Origin: DAOPXV01 sp035352535
Lineage (GTDB): Bacteria; Muiribacteriota; UBA9980
Assembly: GCA_964545075.1 (NCBI GenBank)
Contig: CAZJFS010000002.1
Coordinates: 1 to 64,000, forward strand
DNA: 64,000 nt
Reading direction: 5' to 3'
Part shown: positions 18,764 through 27,805 of the stretch, piece after piece
Numbering within the stretch: position 1 is the first letter of the stretch
Layout of the letters: each line of letters begins with the position of its first letter
Notes under the pieces: generated by a model
Database searches by the model: none
Told to the model about the DNA's origin: nothing
The model's input: only the letters and a program-made list of their open reading frames with translations
Translations under genes and position numbers: made by a program

Positions 18764-18811
18764 AAAATAAAAGCAGACGGCATTTAATAAAAAACCGCCC
18801 GCTTTTATTTT
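18764..18811 (-). terminator. Terminator-like hairpin after the NifU-like gene
   Basis: Arms 18764-18780 and 18795-18811 (AAAATAAAAGC-G-CGG against CCG-C-GCTTTTATTTT) pair over 17 positions with two G-T type mismatches. The arms end in T-rich runs in both directions, so it could be bidirectional. Confidence 0.65.
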
Positions 18812-18833
18812 GTTTTTTTATGACAGAAAAGTA

Positions 18834-19055
18834 TTAGTCTACTTTTTCAACTCTTACGATCTCGGGTATCTCTTTTTTCATTGCGCGTTCGACGCCCATT
18901 TGAAGCGTCTGAGCTGCGCAGGGACAACCGTGGCAGGCGCCCTTAAGCTTTACCTTAACGACGTTATCCACTACATCGACGAGTTCTATGTCACCGCCGT
19001 CGGCCTGAAGCATCGGCCTTATTTTCTCAATTACCTTCTGAACTTTTTCTTTCAC
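18834..19055 (-). CDS. NifU-like C-terminal domain Fe-S scaffold protein
   Basis: 73 residues from the GTG at 19055, chosen because GAGG lies six bases upstream; the frame extends seven codons further to a TTG without a ribosome site. It is a stand-alone Nfu/NifU C-terminal domain: RPMLQADGGDIELVDV, then the cluster-binding CHGCPCA (CxxC) and a helix MGVERAMKKEIPEI. Such proteins carry [4Fe-4S] clusters to target enzymes. It is a single-gene unit with its own promoter (19099-19127) and hairpin (18764-18811). Confidence 0.92.
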   Translation of the reverse strand: MKEKVQKVIEKIRPMLQADGGDIELVDVVDNVVKVKLKGACHGCPCAAQTLQMGVERAMKKEIPEIVRVEKVD

Positions 19056-19098
19056 TACGCACCTCAAAATTCTCAAGTGATTTTATCCGATTTTAATG

Positions 19099-19127
19099 AT
19101 TATACACCAACGCTAATTATTTATCAA
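19099..19127 (-). promoter_or_regulatory. Sigma-70-type promoter for the NifU-like gene
   Basis: On the - strand TTGATA (19122-19127), a 17-base spacer and TATAAT (19099-19104) stand 43 bases before the GTG at 19055. Confidence 0.78.
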
Positions 19128-19199
19128 GTATTTATTTAACAACTTCTCCCGGGATGTCGCGCGACGGAAATGCGCGGCGGTTAAAGTACCGGCGGAATA

Positions 19200-20342
19200 T
19201 CAGGCGCGTCCGGAAAATATATGCCTGTATATGGCATCCACATCGCGAATATAAGAACCGGCGTCAAAATTTGATTTGATATGAAACGCAGCCTTTTCAG
19301 CTTCTTTCTTATAAGTATTATAGCTCATAAATATTTTTCCAAGTTTTTCGTTAAGTGAAATAGCGTCTTCAGGCGCCGCGAATTCTATAAAATTTTCATA
19401 ACCGTCGTGCGTCCGGCAAAGTTCGGAAATGCCTCCCACGTCAAAAGCAAGAACCGGCAACCCGAGAGCGAGTGATTCCATTATAGTCACGGGAATGCCT
19501 TCCTGAAGCGAGGGAAGAACAAAAAGATCGGTTCCTTTAAGTATTTTCGGCACATCATGCCTGGTTCCCGTAAAAATGATCCGCGACGAAACGCCTGATT
19601 TTTCGGCCTGATTTTTCAAGCCGTCAAGATAGTCAGGATTATCTCCGCCGCCGACGACGATGCCAAATATATTCGGAATATTAGATATATTAGCCGCGAC
19701 CGCATCAATGAAAAAACGCTGTCCTTTATTCGGATGAAGCCTTGCAACTTCGCATACGACAAAGCAATCTTCCGGAATTCCGAATTCACTTTTCAAAAAA
19801 GCGCGGCCGCCCCCGGAAGATAACTCCAAAAATTTCCGGGTATCGATTTTATTATAAAGAAAAAATGCGCTTTTAGCCGCAACCAGTTTTGAACGTGAAC
19901 GCACGAAATCCGCCACGTTTTTCGAACAAAAAGTGAGATAATCCGGAAACAGTGCATAGATCGGCCTCACTTCCCCCTGAATGGTGCCGATGCTGGCGGC
20001 GCCGCAAAAGCGGGCCGCCAGAGCCCCCAGCAACGTGGCTCGATTCATGTGCAGATGACAGAGATCGGGCTTCAATTCTCGGATAAGTTTATAAAGCCGC
20101 CATAACGCCAAAACATCAGCGTTATCACGCATCGCAATTTCAAATACTTTTCCCCCGTGGTTATCGCCGAAAAGCTTCCGGGTCATTTCAACAAGATCGC
20201 CGCCAGGCATGCAGGCCGCAAAAACGTCGTACCCTAAACGCATGCATCCCGAAACCATTTCCAGATAACATGATTCAGCCCCGCCCACGGAGGCGGAGCT
20301 GATGATATGGAGTATCTTTTTCCTGCTTCTCGGTTCTGTCAC
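19200..20342 (-). CDS. Glycosyltransferase family 4 (GT-B fold)
   Basis: 380 residues. The N-terminal half opens with KKILHIISSASVGGAESCYLEM, the acceptor-binding side of GT4 enzymes. The donor-binding half shows VCEVARLHPNKGQRFFIDAV, FTGTRHDVPKILKGTDLFVLPS and the family EGIPVTIMESLALGLPV with the two glutamates of the EX7E motif. It should transfer a nucleotide-activated sugar to a lipid or glycan at the membrane; donor and acceptor are unknown. The start is GTG, five bases after the beta-CASP gene stop, with only a weak ribosome site. It is the last gene of its run. Confidence 0.9.
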   Translation of the reverse strand: MTEPRSRKKILHIISSASVGGAESCYLEMVSGCMRLGYDVFAACMPGGDLVEMTRKLFGDNHGGKVFEIAMRDNADVLALWRLYKLIRELKPDLCHLHMNRATLLGALAARFCGAASIGTIQGEVRPIYALFPDYLTFCSKNVADFVRSRSKLVAAKSAFFLYNKIDTRKFLELSSGGGRAFLKSEFGIPEDCFVVCEVARLHPNKGQRFFIDAVAANISNIPNIFGIVVGGGDNPDYLDGLKNQAEKSGVSSRIIFTGTRHDVPKILKGTDLFVLPSLQEGIPVTIMESLALGLPVLAFDVGGISELCRTHDGYENFIEFAAPEDAISLNEKLGKIFMSYNTYKKEAEKAAFHIKSNFDAGSYIRDVDAIYRHIFSGRA

Positions 20343-20347
20343 GCTAA

Positions 20348-22018
20348 TTATTTACGCATCCTGGCAATAATATTGTCTATGCGACTTTCCATTGACTGTA
20401 CCTGGGATCTGAATTCCTTAAGGATTTTGATGAGCTCTTTTTTAGACATGCGATCGAGGTCCTGATCGAGCCTGTCCGGAACAGCCTTAACGCCTTCAAT
20501 CTTTTTAAGCGGCTTTTCCATGAACTCGTATTTCGGCGTGGAAACGGCCGCGCACGTTTCTTCCGAAACCGGTTTTTGCGACTTGCCGTCGGCTATCTGT
20601 TTGAAAACGTCCGGAGACGTTATCTCGAATTCGTCAAACACGTCCGGAACAATCGATGCGAGACCGACCTCCGAAAGTTTAGACTGAAGGACCTTTTTGG
20701 AATCGTCTTCTCCATGTATCAAAAACACGTTGCGGAGCTTCCGTGACGATGTAAGCGACCATTTTATAAGCCCGGACTGATCGGCGTGCGCCGAATATGA
20801 ATGAAGCGCTTCGACGCGCGCGTTGACGGAATATTTATCGCCCATTATGTTGACGATCTTCTGGCCTTCGCTTATCAGCCGGCCAAGGGTTCCGGCAGCC
20901 TGATATCCTACGAATAGTATCGTACTTTCCTTTTTGAATATGTTATATTTGAGATGGTGAAGTATCCGGCCGTTATTGGCCATACCCGAGCTTGAAATAA
21001 TGACCTGAGGCGTGTCGTCGGCATTTATCGCGCGACTTTCCTCGGGAGTGCTGGAATAGGAAAGATTAGGAAAATTGAACGGGTCGTCGGATGATTTAAG
21101 ATACTCCATCATTTCCTTATCGAAGCACTCGATATGTTTACGAAATATTTCCGTAGCCGAACATGCGAGAGGCGAGTCCACGAATATCGGAATTTCCGGC
21201 ACGAGGTTCTTCGCGCGAAGCTGATGCATCTCGTATATAAGTTCCTGCGTACGGCCGACGGCGAACGAAGGAATTATTATTTTCCCGCCCGCCGCAACCG
21301 TCTCATTTACGACACGCGCAAGGGCCAGGGAACGGTTGGCGTCGTTTTCACGAACGCGGTCGCCGTATGTCGATTCCATTATGAGATAATCCGCCTCGCC
21401 GATCTGTTCAGGATCCTGAAGTATCGGCACCGGCGCGTTTCCGATATCACCCGAAAAAACGACCGTAAACTGCTTGCCGTCTTCATTGATCTTGAATTTT
21501 AAAAACGATGAACCCAGAACGTGCCCCGCGTCATAATAAGACACCGATATATCAGGGTAAACAAATATTTCTTCGCGGTATTTAACGGTTTTAAAATACC
21601 CCAGAGCCGCCTTGGCGTCTTCTTCTGTATAAAGGGGCTCTTTCGGAGGGTTTCCAAGGCGTATGCGGTTTCTGTTATATCTCTCGGTCTCGGTTTGCTG
21701 TATCCTCGCGGAATCGCGCAGCATTATCCCGCAAAGGTCGGCCGTCGCGGAGGTGGCCATTATCTGGCCCTTAAAGCCGTTTTTAACGAGCTTCGGCACG
21801 AGCCCGGAATGGTCGATATGCACGTGCGTCAAAAACACGTAATCCAGACTTGAAGGATCGAAAGGAAAATCCTCGAAGTTCTTTTTATCGACTTCAGAAC
21901 CGCCCTGATACATTCCACAGTCTACGATACAGTGTTTTTCAGCGCCGTTAACCCTGAAGGATAGCAGCGTGCATGAACCCGTAACGGACTTTATCGCCCC
22001 TATGAATTTTATCTTCAT
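20348..22018 (-). CDS. Beta-CASP metallo-beta-lactamase RNase (CPSF-like)
   Basis: 556 residues. The metallo-beta-lactamase core has HVHIDHSG (about residue 65), the Asp of FSGDIGN and a beta-CASP domain with MESTYGDR, IPSFAVGRTQELIYEM and ISSSGMANNGRI, followed by SYSAHADQSG and FLIHGEDDS. These belong to RNases related to CPSF73 and bacterial homologues that process or degrade RNA with two zinc ions. Residues about 465-556 are an extra charged tail ending in a predicted coiled coil (DLDRMSKKELIKILKEFRSQ), probably an oligomerisation arm. The start overlaps the rsfS stop by four bases, linking it to ribosome biology. Confidence 0.92.
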   Translation of the reverse strand: MKIKFIGAIKSVTGSCTLLSFRVNGAEKHCIVDCGMYQGGSEVDKKNFEDFPFDPSSLDYVFLTHVHIDHSGLVPKLVKNGFKGQIMATSATADLCGIMLRDSARIQQTETERYNRNRIRLGNPPKEPLYTEEDAKAALGYFKTVKYREEIFVYPDISVSYYDAGHVLGSSFLKFKINEDGKQFTVVFSGDIGNAPVPILQDPEQIGEADYLIMESTYGDRVRENDANRSLALARVVNETVAAGGKIIIPSFAVGRTQELIYEMHQLRAKNLVPEIPIFVDSPLACSATEIFRKHIECFDKEMMEYLKSSDDPFNFPNLSYSSTPEESRAINADDTPQVIISSSGMANNGRILHHLKYNIFKKESTILFVGYQAAGTLGRLISEGQKIVNIMGDKYSVNARVEALHSYSAHADQSGLIKWSLTSSRKLRNVFLIHGEDDSKKVLQSKLSEVGLASIVPDVFDEFEITSPDVFKQIADGKSQKPVSEETCAAVSTPKYEFMEKPLKKIEGVKAVPDRLDQDLDRMSKKELIKILKEFRSQVQSMESRIDNIIARMRK

Positions 22019-22791
22019 TTTTTTACCGCCTTTTTAGATTTGTCTGGGGTTTTTTTATTTTTCAAGGCCTCGAGTTTTTTAGCTTTAATCGCCAAAAGTT
22101 TTTCCTCGATCGCTTCCTTCTGCGATTTTTTGGTCCCCGGATCGGCGGGAACGACCTCCGCTACAGGCTTAACGGCTGATTGCTTTGGCGCGGTCGCCTT
22201 TTTTTTCATTATCTGCTCTTCGATAATCTCTTTTATGGAGCGCTTTGTTTCGCCGGCTTTTTCATGCAACTGCTCGAAAGTTTCGGGTCTTTTTTTGGCT
22301 TTCGACGCCGAAGCTTTTTCGATTTTTACGGAAGGCTTTTTTGACGCCACTTGCTCAATCGCTTTTTCCTTAACGTCCGAAACGCGCGAAACGCTTTTAC
22401 GTTCCTTGACGCATGGGCCTTCTGAAAGCCTCGCTTCCATTTCGCGTTCCCTTATATCCTGCGCCTCGTCCTCCCAGAATTTTTCAATGCCGTAATATTC
22501 GCGTATTTCTGGAAGAAAGATATGGATAATAAAGCCGGCGGCATTCAACGCTATCCATTCTCCGCTCTGGTAACCCTCTTTGTATGAAACGTGGAGATCG
22601 AATTCATCGAGTTTTTCCAATATGTTGTCCGCTATGGCGCGACATTGACTGGTCGAATCGCTGCTGCAAAAAACGAACTGGTCGGCGGCTATCGTGAATT
22701 CCTTGACGTCTAACACCTTGACGTCGTAACCCTTTTTTTCCTCTATGGCCTCAACAATGATCTTCAAAAGTTTTACTCGATTTGATGCCAA
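22015..22791 (-). CDS. rsfS: Ribosomal silencing factor RsfS with a long Lys-rich tail
   Basis: 258 residues from the TTG at 22791, eight bases behind GGAGG; the frame also opens five codons earlier, but that start would cover the ribosome site. Residues to about 115 are the Iojap/RsfS domain: YDVKVLDVKEFTIAADQFVF, CSSDSTSQCRAIADNI, SGEWIALNAAGFIIHIFLPE and REYYGIEKFWED. RsfS binds L14 of the large subunit and blocks subunit joining in starvation. The usual length is about 105-130 residues; here a further 140 residues, very rich in Lys, Glu and Ala, follow. The tail could contact rRNA. It overlaps the beta-CASP gene by four bases. Confidence 0.9.
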   Translation of the reverse strand: MASNRVKLLKIIVEAIEEKKGYDVKVLDVKEFTIAADQFVFCSSDSTSQCRAIADNILEKLDEFDLHVSYKEGYQSGEWIALNAAGFIIHIFLPEIREYYGIEKFWEDEAQDIREREMEARLSEGPCVKERKSVSRVSDVKEKAIEQVASKKPSVKIEKASASKAKKRPETFEQLHEKAGETKRSIKEIIEEQIMKKKATAPKQSAVKPVAEVVPADPGTKKSQKEAIEEKLLAIKAKKLEALKNKKTPDKSKKAVKK

Positions 22792-22840
22792 ATCCGAACC
22801 CTCCAAAACATAGAAAATATTTTTCCGCGAGACGTTATGA

Positions 22841-23206
22841 TTATTTTAATATTTCAGCTACCTTATCGACGATGCTCTTGGGCGAGAATGGTTTCGTAAG
22901 ATAATGATCGGCGCCGAACTTGAGGCCTATATCCTTGTCGACCTCCTGGCCCTTGGCCGTAAGCAGAATAAATGGAATATTCTTTAATGCTTCGTCGCTC
23001 TTCACTTTTTGACAGACTTCAAACCCGGTCACTTTGGGCATCATGACATCGCATATTATAAGATCAGGCTTTTCCGCGGCGATAACGTTAAGCGCTTCTT
23101 CTCCGTTAACGGCGGTTATAACGTCATAGCCCGCCTTTTTTATGTTGAACTTTAAAATATTTACTATATGCGCCTCATCGTCCACTATTAAAATTTTCTT
23201 TGCCAT
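22841..23206 (-). CDS. CheY-like single-domain response regulator
   Basis: 121 residues from the ATG at 23206 (MAKKILIVDDE), which has a GGGGGA ribosome site; the longer frame overlaps the upstream gene and is not needed. All receiver residues are present: the acidic pair in VDDE, the phosphoacceptor Asp in LIICDVMMP, the Thr in LLTAKG and the Lys in LTKPFSP. There is no output domain. It follows the GAF/PP2C/HATPase gene and the histidine kinase gene directly, so the kinase at 26090 is its likely phosphodonor. Confidence 0.93.
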   Translation of the reverse strand: MAKKILIVDDEAHIVNILKFNIKKAGYDVITAVNGEEALNVIAAEKPDLIICDVMMPKVTGFEVCQKVKSDEALKNIPFILLTAKGQEVDKDIGLKFGADHYLTKPFSPKSIVDKVAEILK

Positions 23207-23228
23207 TTTTAAAATTCCCCCAAAACTG

Positions 23229-26093
23229 TTATCTGAAAAATTTAGATATCCTGACCTCGTTGCCTTCCTTGTTGTATTCAATTATATCAACGAGATTTTT
23301 TACGATAAGGAGGCCGCGGCCACGTCTGTCGTATAACGATAATTTTTCATGACCCGCCATGACTTTTCCAATGCCGAAGCCCTCGCCTTCATCACGTATG
23401 ACCATTTCAAACTTGTAATCGTTCAATATATATGAAATATAAACCTTTTTATCTTCATCCTTTTTGTTGCCGTGCTCAACCGCGTTCATCAAAAGTTCGT
23501 CGATTATCATCATGGCCTCGCTGCGTTCGAAGTTAGCTATCGCCCGCTGCTCTATCATTTCGCCAAAGAAATTGGTCATCTCGACTATGCTTTTGGTATC
23601 GCTTTTTATCTGGATATCGGTAAATTCGGATTTTGAAACGCTTATCACCATCAAAGTTATGTCGTCAGACTGAGGCGCCGCTCCTACGAAAAGTTCAATG
23701 TCCTTCAAAACCTTATCCACCAGGCTTCGGGCGTCAAAATCGTTATATTTTTTTATAACGCTGACGAAACGATCCTGCCCGTATTCCTCGTTCGCCTCGT
23801 TCATAGCCTCTATAACGCCGTCGGTAAAAAGTATAAGCTTGTCGCCGGTGGCGAGCTTGATCTTTTTCTCTTCATATCTGGCCGAATCGAACATGCCTAC
23901 AAAAAAACCCATCGCGTCTAGAACGTCTATCTCGAGCGTGTCGCCGTGCATCCATAGCGGGGGATTGTGCCCCGCCTTCACGTAAGTATATTCAAGCGTA
24001 TCGATATCCAGAAGACCGTAGAACATGGTGACGTAACGATTGTTTTCCATATCCGTTATCAGGAAATTATTCGTTTTGTATAAGATGTCCGCCGGAGAAT
24101 AATTGTCGACCACCTGCGTTCTCAATATCGCTCGCGTCATGGCCATTATAAGCGCGGCGGGAACGCCCTTTCCAGAAACGTCGGCGATGACGAACCCTAT
24201 TTTTTTACCTTCGTCGTCATGATTCAAAAAATCGTAATAATCGCCGGAAACGGTTTTGGCCGCCCTGTTCACCGCGTAAATATCGATCCCTGCGAGGACC
24301 GGCGGGGTCTTCGGTATCAATTTCTGCTGTATTCCACGGGCGACATCGATCTCCTTTTCTATGGTCTGCTTTAAAAGATATTCCTTTAAAAGGTTCTTAT
24401 CGCGTATAATCGAAGAAATCTGCTGCCCGAGTATCTGAAGAAGATTTCTGTTCGGCTCGGTGAAATTTCCGACGTTGATTTTATTAACGAGTAAAATGAC
24501 GCCTATCGACGTAGAGTTTTCATCAAACAGCGGAACGATAAGCAGCGATTTTACAGGCTGCTCGACAAGCTGAGAAATTTCAGAGACCTTGTCGTCCGTC
24601 GAAAATTCCTTTACCGTCATCACGGCGGGCTGTATATTTATATTTTGAGTGTCGGCGTCCGTCACGAGGACCGATTGAAGTGATTTTATGGTCCTCGTGA
24701 TTATGTTCTCCTCGGAAAACATTACCTTCGAAAACTGGAAGCTGTCGTTATATTCGCCTTTTATGGAAACCGCCTGAATTGAGTTGGCGTCATGCGGTAA
24801 AAACAAAAAACCTACCCTCGCACCGAGCGTCTTCGTGGCGAGTTCCAGAATCCTGTCGCGCGGATCGCTTTTCGGATCGTTGACCATCGTCGACGCCCGA
24901 ACGATTTCGTATAACGTATGAACTTCCTCGTAAAGGTTCGACGAGGCTTCTATCTGTTCCTCGAGTTCCACTTGAAGTTGAAGCGCTTCCTGGTAATGGC
25001 GGGCGTTCTGGATCGACATGGCCGCCTGATTCGAAAGCGCCTTCAAAAGCTTGAGATCGAACTCGTCATAAACGTCGCCGCTATACTTATTGTTGATGTT
25101 GAATACCCCGACGATGTTGTTTTTCACCTTCAATGGAACTGAAAGCAGGGATTTGTTATTGAATTCCTTGCCGCTTTTCTTTTTGAATTTGTCGGCGTTT
25201 TCTATATCGGTTATGAGAAGCGGTTCTCCGGTTTTGGCGACGGAACCAGCGATACCCTCTCCGAGCTTTACCCGGACGTTGTTTATAAGTTCGGGCTTCA
25301 TCCCTTTCGCATAACGTAAAACCAGGTCGCCGCTCGAATCGTCTATTAGCATAAGCGATCCCCTGTGACTTTTAAGCGACTCGGTCGCGCCGTTGACGAT
25401 TCCCTGAAGCACCTCGTTGAGATCGAGGGAGGATATTATGCTGCTTGAAACGTTCATTAAGAGTTCGTAATCCGCCGATTCCCTGGTTTTGCACTCGAGC
25501 TGATGCCGGCCCGTTATAAGGTCGTTGAAAAGATTTATTATAGTTCTTAAAAAAGCGGACATGAAATCAAATACGGCTATATAGTTATCTTCAGGCTTAC
25601 GGTTGAGAACGAAATAAATATATCCGGAATGATAATAATTTTCAGGGTCCGCCATTACCTTCGAATCCGTTGGATTGAGGCGTTTTCTGCTGATTTCGAG
25701 CACATCGATTCTTCTGATCGGAAAGGCGAGCCCGAGGCATCCGTTCCTTTCAAACTTCACGAAAAAAGCAGGGTCTTGCGCCGGATCGGGCCTGACGTTT
25801 TCAAGAAACCATGAGCGGTAAGCCGCGTCGCCGCTCGCCGAATATTTTTCCGAAAGCGGATCATAGCGGTAAACCTGCGAATCTATAAGATCGGCGAACC
25901 CGCAATCCGATATGTTTTTATAAAAGCATTCATCGATTTTTTTGAAAAAACCATCACCGATGAATCTTATGAACGGTGAATCATAAGAATCATCAAATTC
26001 CGGCACAAGATTTTTAATCTCTTCATTCATAATATCTTCACACATTTGTGATTGCTTCAAATCCATTTTCGACGCTCTTTCGGACTCCGTCAT
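23229..26093 (-). CDS. GAF - SpoIIE-type PP2C phosphatase - HATPase_c signalling protein
   Basis: 954 residues, cytoplasmic. After an N-terminal region (to about 205) there is a GAF domain (about 210-365, ELLMNVSSSIISSLDLNEVL to NQAAMSIQNARHY), a second GAF (about 395-560), a SpoIIE/RsbU-type PP2C phosphatase (about 575-790: AVNRAAKTVSGDYYDF, FVIADVSGKGVPAALIMA, LFTDGVIEAMN) and an RsbW-like HATPase_c domain at the end (ELLMNAVEHGN, IRDEGEGFGI, GRGLLIVKNLVD). This joins the phosphatase and anti-sigma kinase-like halves of a partner-switching module in one chain. No STAS antagonist or sigma factor gene is nearby. It overlaps the histidine kinase gene by four bases. Confidence 0.92.
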   Translation of the reverse strand: MTESERASKMDLKQSQMCEDIMNEEIKNLVPEFDDSYDSPFIRFIGDGFFKKIDECFYKNISDCGFADLIDSQVYRYDPLSEKYSASGDAAYRSWFLENVRPDPAQDPAFFVKFERNGCLGLAFPIRRIDVLEISRKRLNPTDSKVMADPENYYHSGYIYFVLNRKPEDNYIAVFDFMSAFLRTIINLFNDLITGRHQLECKTRESADYELLMNVSSSIISSLDLNEVLQGIVNGATESLKSHRGSLMLIDDSSGDLVLRYAKGMKPELINNVRVKLGEGIAGSVAKTGEPLLITDIENADKFKKKSGKEFNNKSLLSVPLKVKNNIVGVFNINNKYSGDVYDEFDLKLLKALSNQAAMSIQNARHYQEALQLQVELEEQIEASSNLYEEVHTLYEIVRASTMVNDPKSDPRDRILELATKTLGARVGFLFLPHDANSIQAVSIKGEYNDSFQFSKVMFSEENIITRTIKSLQSVLVTDADTQNINIQPAVMTVKEFSTDDKVSEISQLVEQPVKSLLIVPLFDENSTSIGVILLVNKINVGNFTEPNRNLLQILGQQISSIIRDKNLLKEYLLKQTIEKEIDVARGIQQKLIPKTPPVLAGIDIYAVNRAAKTVSGDYYDFLNHDDEGKKIGFVIADVSGKGVPAALIMAMTRAILRTQVVDNYSPADILYKTNNFLITDMENNRYVTMFYGLLDIDTLEYTYVKAGHNPPLWMHGDTLEIDVLDAMGFFVGMFDSARYEEKKIKLATGDKLILFTDGVIEAMNEANEEYGQDRFVSVIKKYNDFDARSLVDKVLKDIELFVGAAPQSDDITLMVISVSKSEFTDIQIKSDTKSIVEMTNFFGEMIEQRAIANFERSEAMMIIDELLMNAVEHGNKKDEDKKVYISYILNDYKFEMVIRDEGEGFGIGKVMAGHEKLSLYDRRGRGLLIVKNLVDIIEYNKEGNEVRISKFFR

Positions 26094-27757
26094 TTAGGCA
26101 GCGTTATGCTAAATTTCGAGCCAATGTTAACCTGCGATTCAACGTTGATCTGGCCGCCATGAAGATCGATTATATGCTTGACTATGGCAAGCCCGAGGCC
26201 CGTCCCCGAAACCTGATAGGTGAGCGAAGAATCAACCCTGTAAAATTTATCAAAGATTTTATCGACAGATTCCTGTGGAACTCCTATTCCAGTATCTTTT
26301 ATCGTTATCTCAAATTTATCAGGAAACTCACGCAGACTGACCGTCACTTTTCCGCCTTCCGGTTTGTTGTATTTGATGGCGTTTGAAATAAGATTTATGA
26401 CCACCTGCTCTATTTTCGAAGCGTCGCCCAAAAACTTCGAGACGTCCTGAGGAAGCTCGATCAAAATCGAAACCGACGTCCTGGACGCAAGTTCCTTTAA
26501 AAGCATAGCGCTCTTTTTTATTATTTCCGAAAGATCAACGGCGGATCTGTCAAGTTTGAAATCACCCGACTCGAGCCGCGAAAGGTCAAGCAGGTTCGAT
26601 ATAAGGTTGGTCAGCCTTTCGCTTTCCTGGCATATTATTCCCAGAAATTCCTTCTGCGTATCCACGTCCTCGGTGCCGGCTATATCTAAAAGGGTTTCGG
26701 CATAAGCCTTTATCGATGTCAAGGGCGTCCGGAGTTCGTGCGAGACATTGGCCACAAGTTCCGACTTGATTTTATCAATTTCTTTCAATCTCTTTATTTC
26801 GCGTGATTCGGTAAGATCCTGTATCATGAATATAACGCCTATAACATTCGACGTGTTATCTTTAAGACAATTGAAAGACATTCTGAGAGGTATCACTTTC
26901 CCTGGCTCATCGTAATCCACTTCGTATTCGGGCATGTGCGATATATTTCGCACGTTGTTTGTTCTCACGAAATTCATCGCCTGCGTTATCGTTTCGGAAA
27001 TGGAGCGCGGAAGTACGCTCTCATATTTTTTGCCGACTACGGCGGTTGATTTTATAAATAAAAGCCCTTCGGATATATGGTTAAAAGTTTTTATGACGCC
27101 TTCGAGATCCATTACGATAAGCCCTGTAACCATATGGTTTATAACATCGTTCAAATAATTTTTAAGATTATCCAGGTCCCTGTTTTTCGCTCCCATTTCC
27201 TGATAGAGAAAGGTGTTTTTAACCGCTATAGCGGACTGGGCGCCGAGAATATTTAAAAACTCAAGATCCTGCTGCATAAAACTTTCGGCCGACTTATTGC
27301 AATACATGAAAACAACGCCGATGGTTTCCATCTGCGATATAAGAGGCACTATTATAAAAGTGGATTCGATGTTGCTTTCCATGTCCGGCATTACGATCGA
27401 GCGCTTCTGCGTGACCGCCCACTGGGCCAGGCCTTCTTTGATAAGATTTTTTATCTTGACGTCGGTAGCCGCATCTACGTCGCGCAACGCCATATAATTA
27501 AAGGTTTCGCGCTTTTCGTCATAAATAGTTACCGCGATGGATTTATATTTTATTATTTCCTTGAGTATGCCGCAAACCAGCTCTAGCAGAGCTTTAAGAT
27601 CGAATTTGATGGAGATGGCTTCGGAAAACTTAGCGAGTATGGATATCACGTCGTCCAGAGACGACTTAAGATCGGTGTTGACTTTTTTCAGAATATCTAT
27701 CTTTTGAGTGTCAGAAACATTCGTAAGATCTATCTCTCTTAAATTTTGTATGGCCAT
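26090..27757 (-). CDS. Soluble GAF-PAS sensor histidine kinase
   Basis: 555 residues with no membrane span. A GAF domain (about 35-190) is followed by a PAS domain (about 210-325, MVTGLIVMDLEGVIKTFN). The HisKA box ELVANVSHELRTPLTSIKAY carries the phosphorylated His at about residue 340, and the ATPase domain has the N box NLISNAIKYN, G1 IKDTGIGVP, F box FDKFYRVD and G2 GTGLGLAIVKHI. It should sense an intracellular cue and phosphorylate a receiver such as the one at 22841. It overlaps the following PP2C gene by four bases, so the two are coupled. Confidence 0.94.
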   Translation of the reverse strand: MAIQNLREIDLTNVSDTQKIDILKKVNTDLKSSLDDVISILAKFSEAISIKFDLKALLELVCGILKEIIKYKSIAVTIYDEKRETFNYMALRDVDAATDVKIKNLIKEGLAQWAVTQKRSIVMPDMESNIESTFIIVPLISQMETIGVVFMYCNKSAESFMQQDLEFLNILGAQSAIAVKNTFLYQEMGAKNRDLDNLKNYLNDVINHMVTGLIVMDLEGVIKTFNHISEGLLFIKSTAVVGKKYESVLPRSISETITQAMNFVRTNNVRNISHMPEYEVDYDEPGKVIPLRMSFNCLKDNTSNVIGVIFMIQDLTESREIKRLKEIDKIKSELVANVSHELRTPLTSIKAYAETLLDIAGTEDVDTQKEFLGIICQESERLTNLISNLLDLSRLESGDFKLDRSAVDLSEIIKKSAMLLKELASRTSVSILIELPQDVSKFLGDASKIEQVVINLISNAIKYNKPEGGKVTVSLREFPDKFEITIKDTGIGVPQESVDKIFDKFYRVDSSLTYQVSGTGLGLAIVKHIIDLHGGQINVESQVNIGSKFSITLPK

Positions 27758-27805
27758 CTACTAATATCACCAAAATTTCAGTAAAATAAAACAAGCCTGT
27801 ATTTT

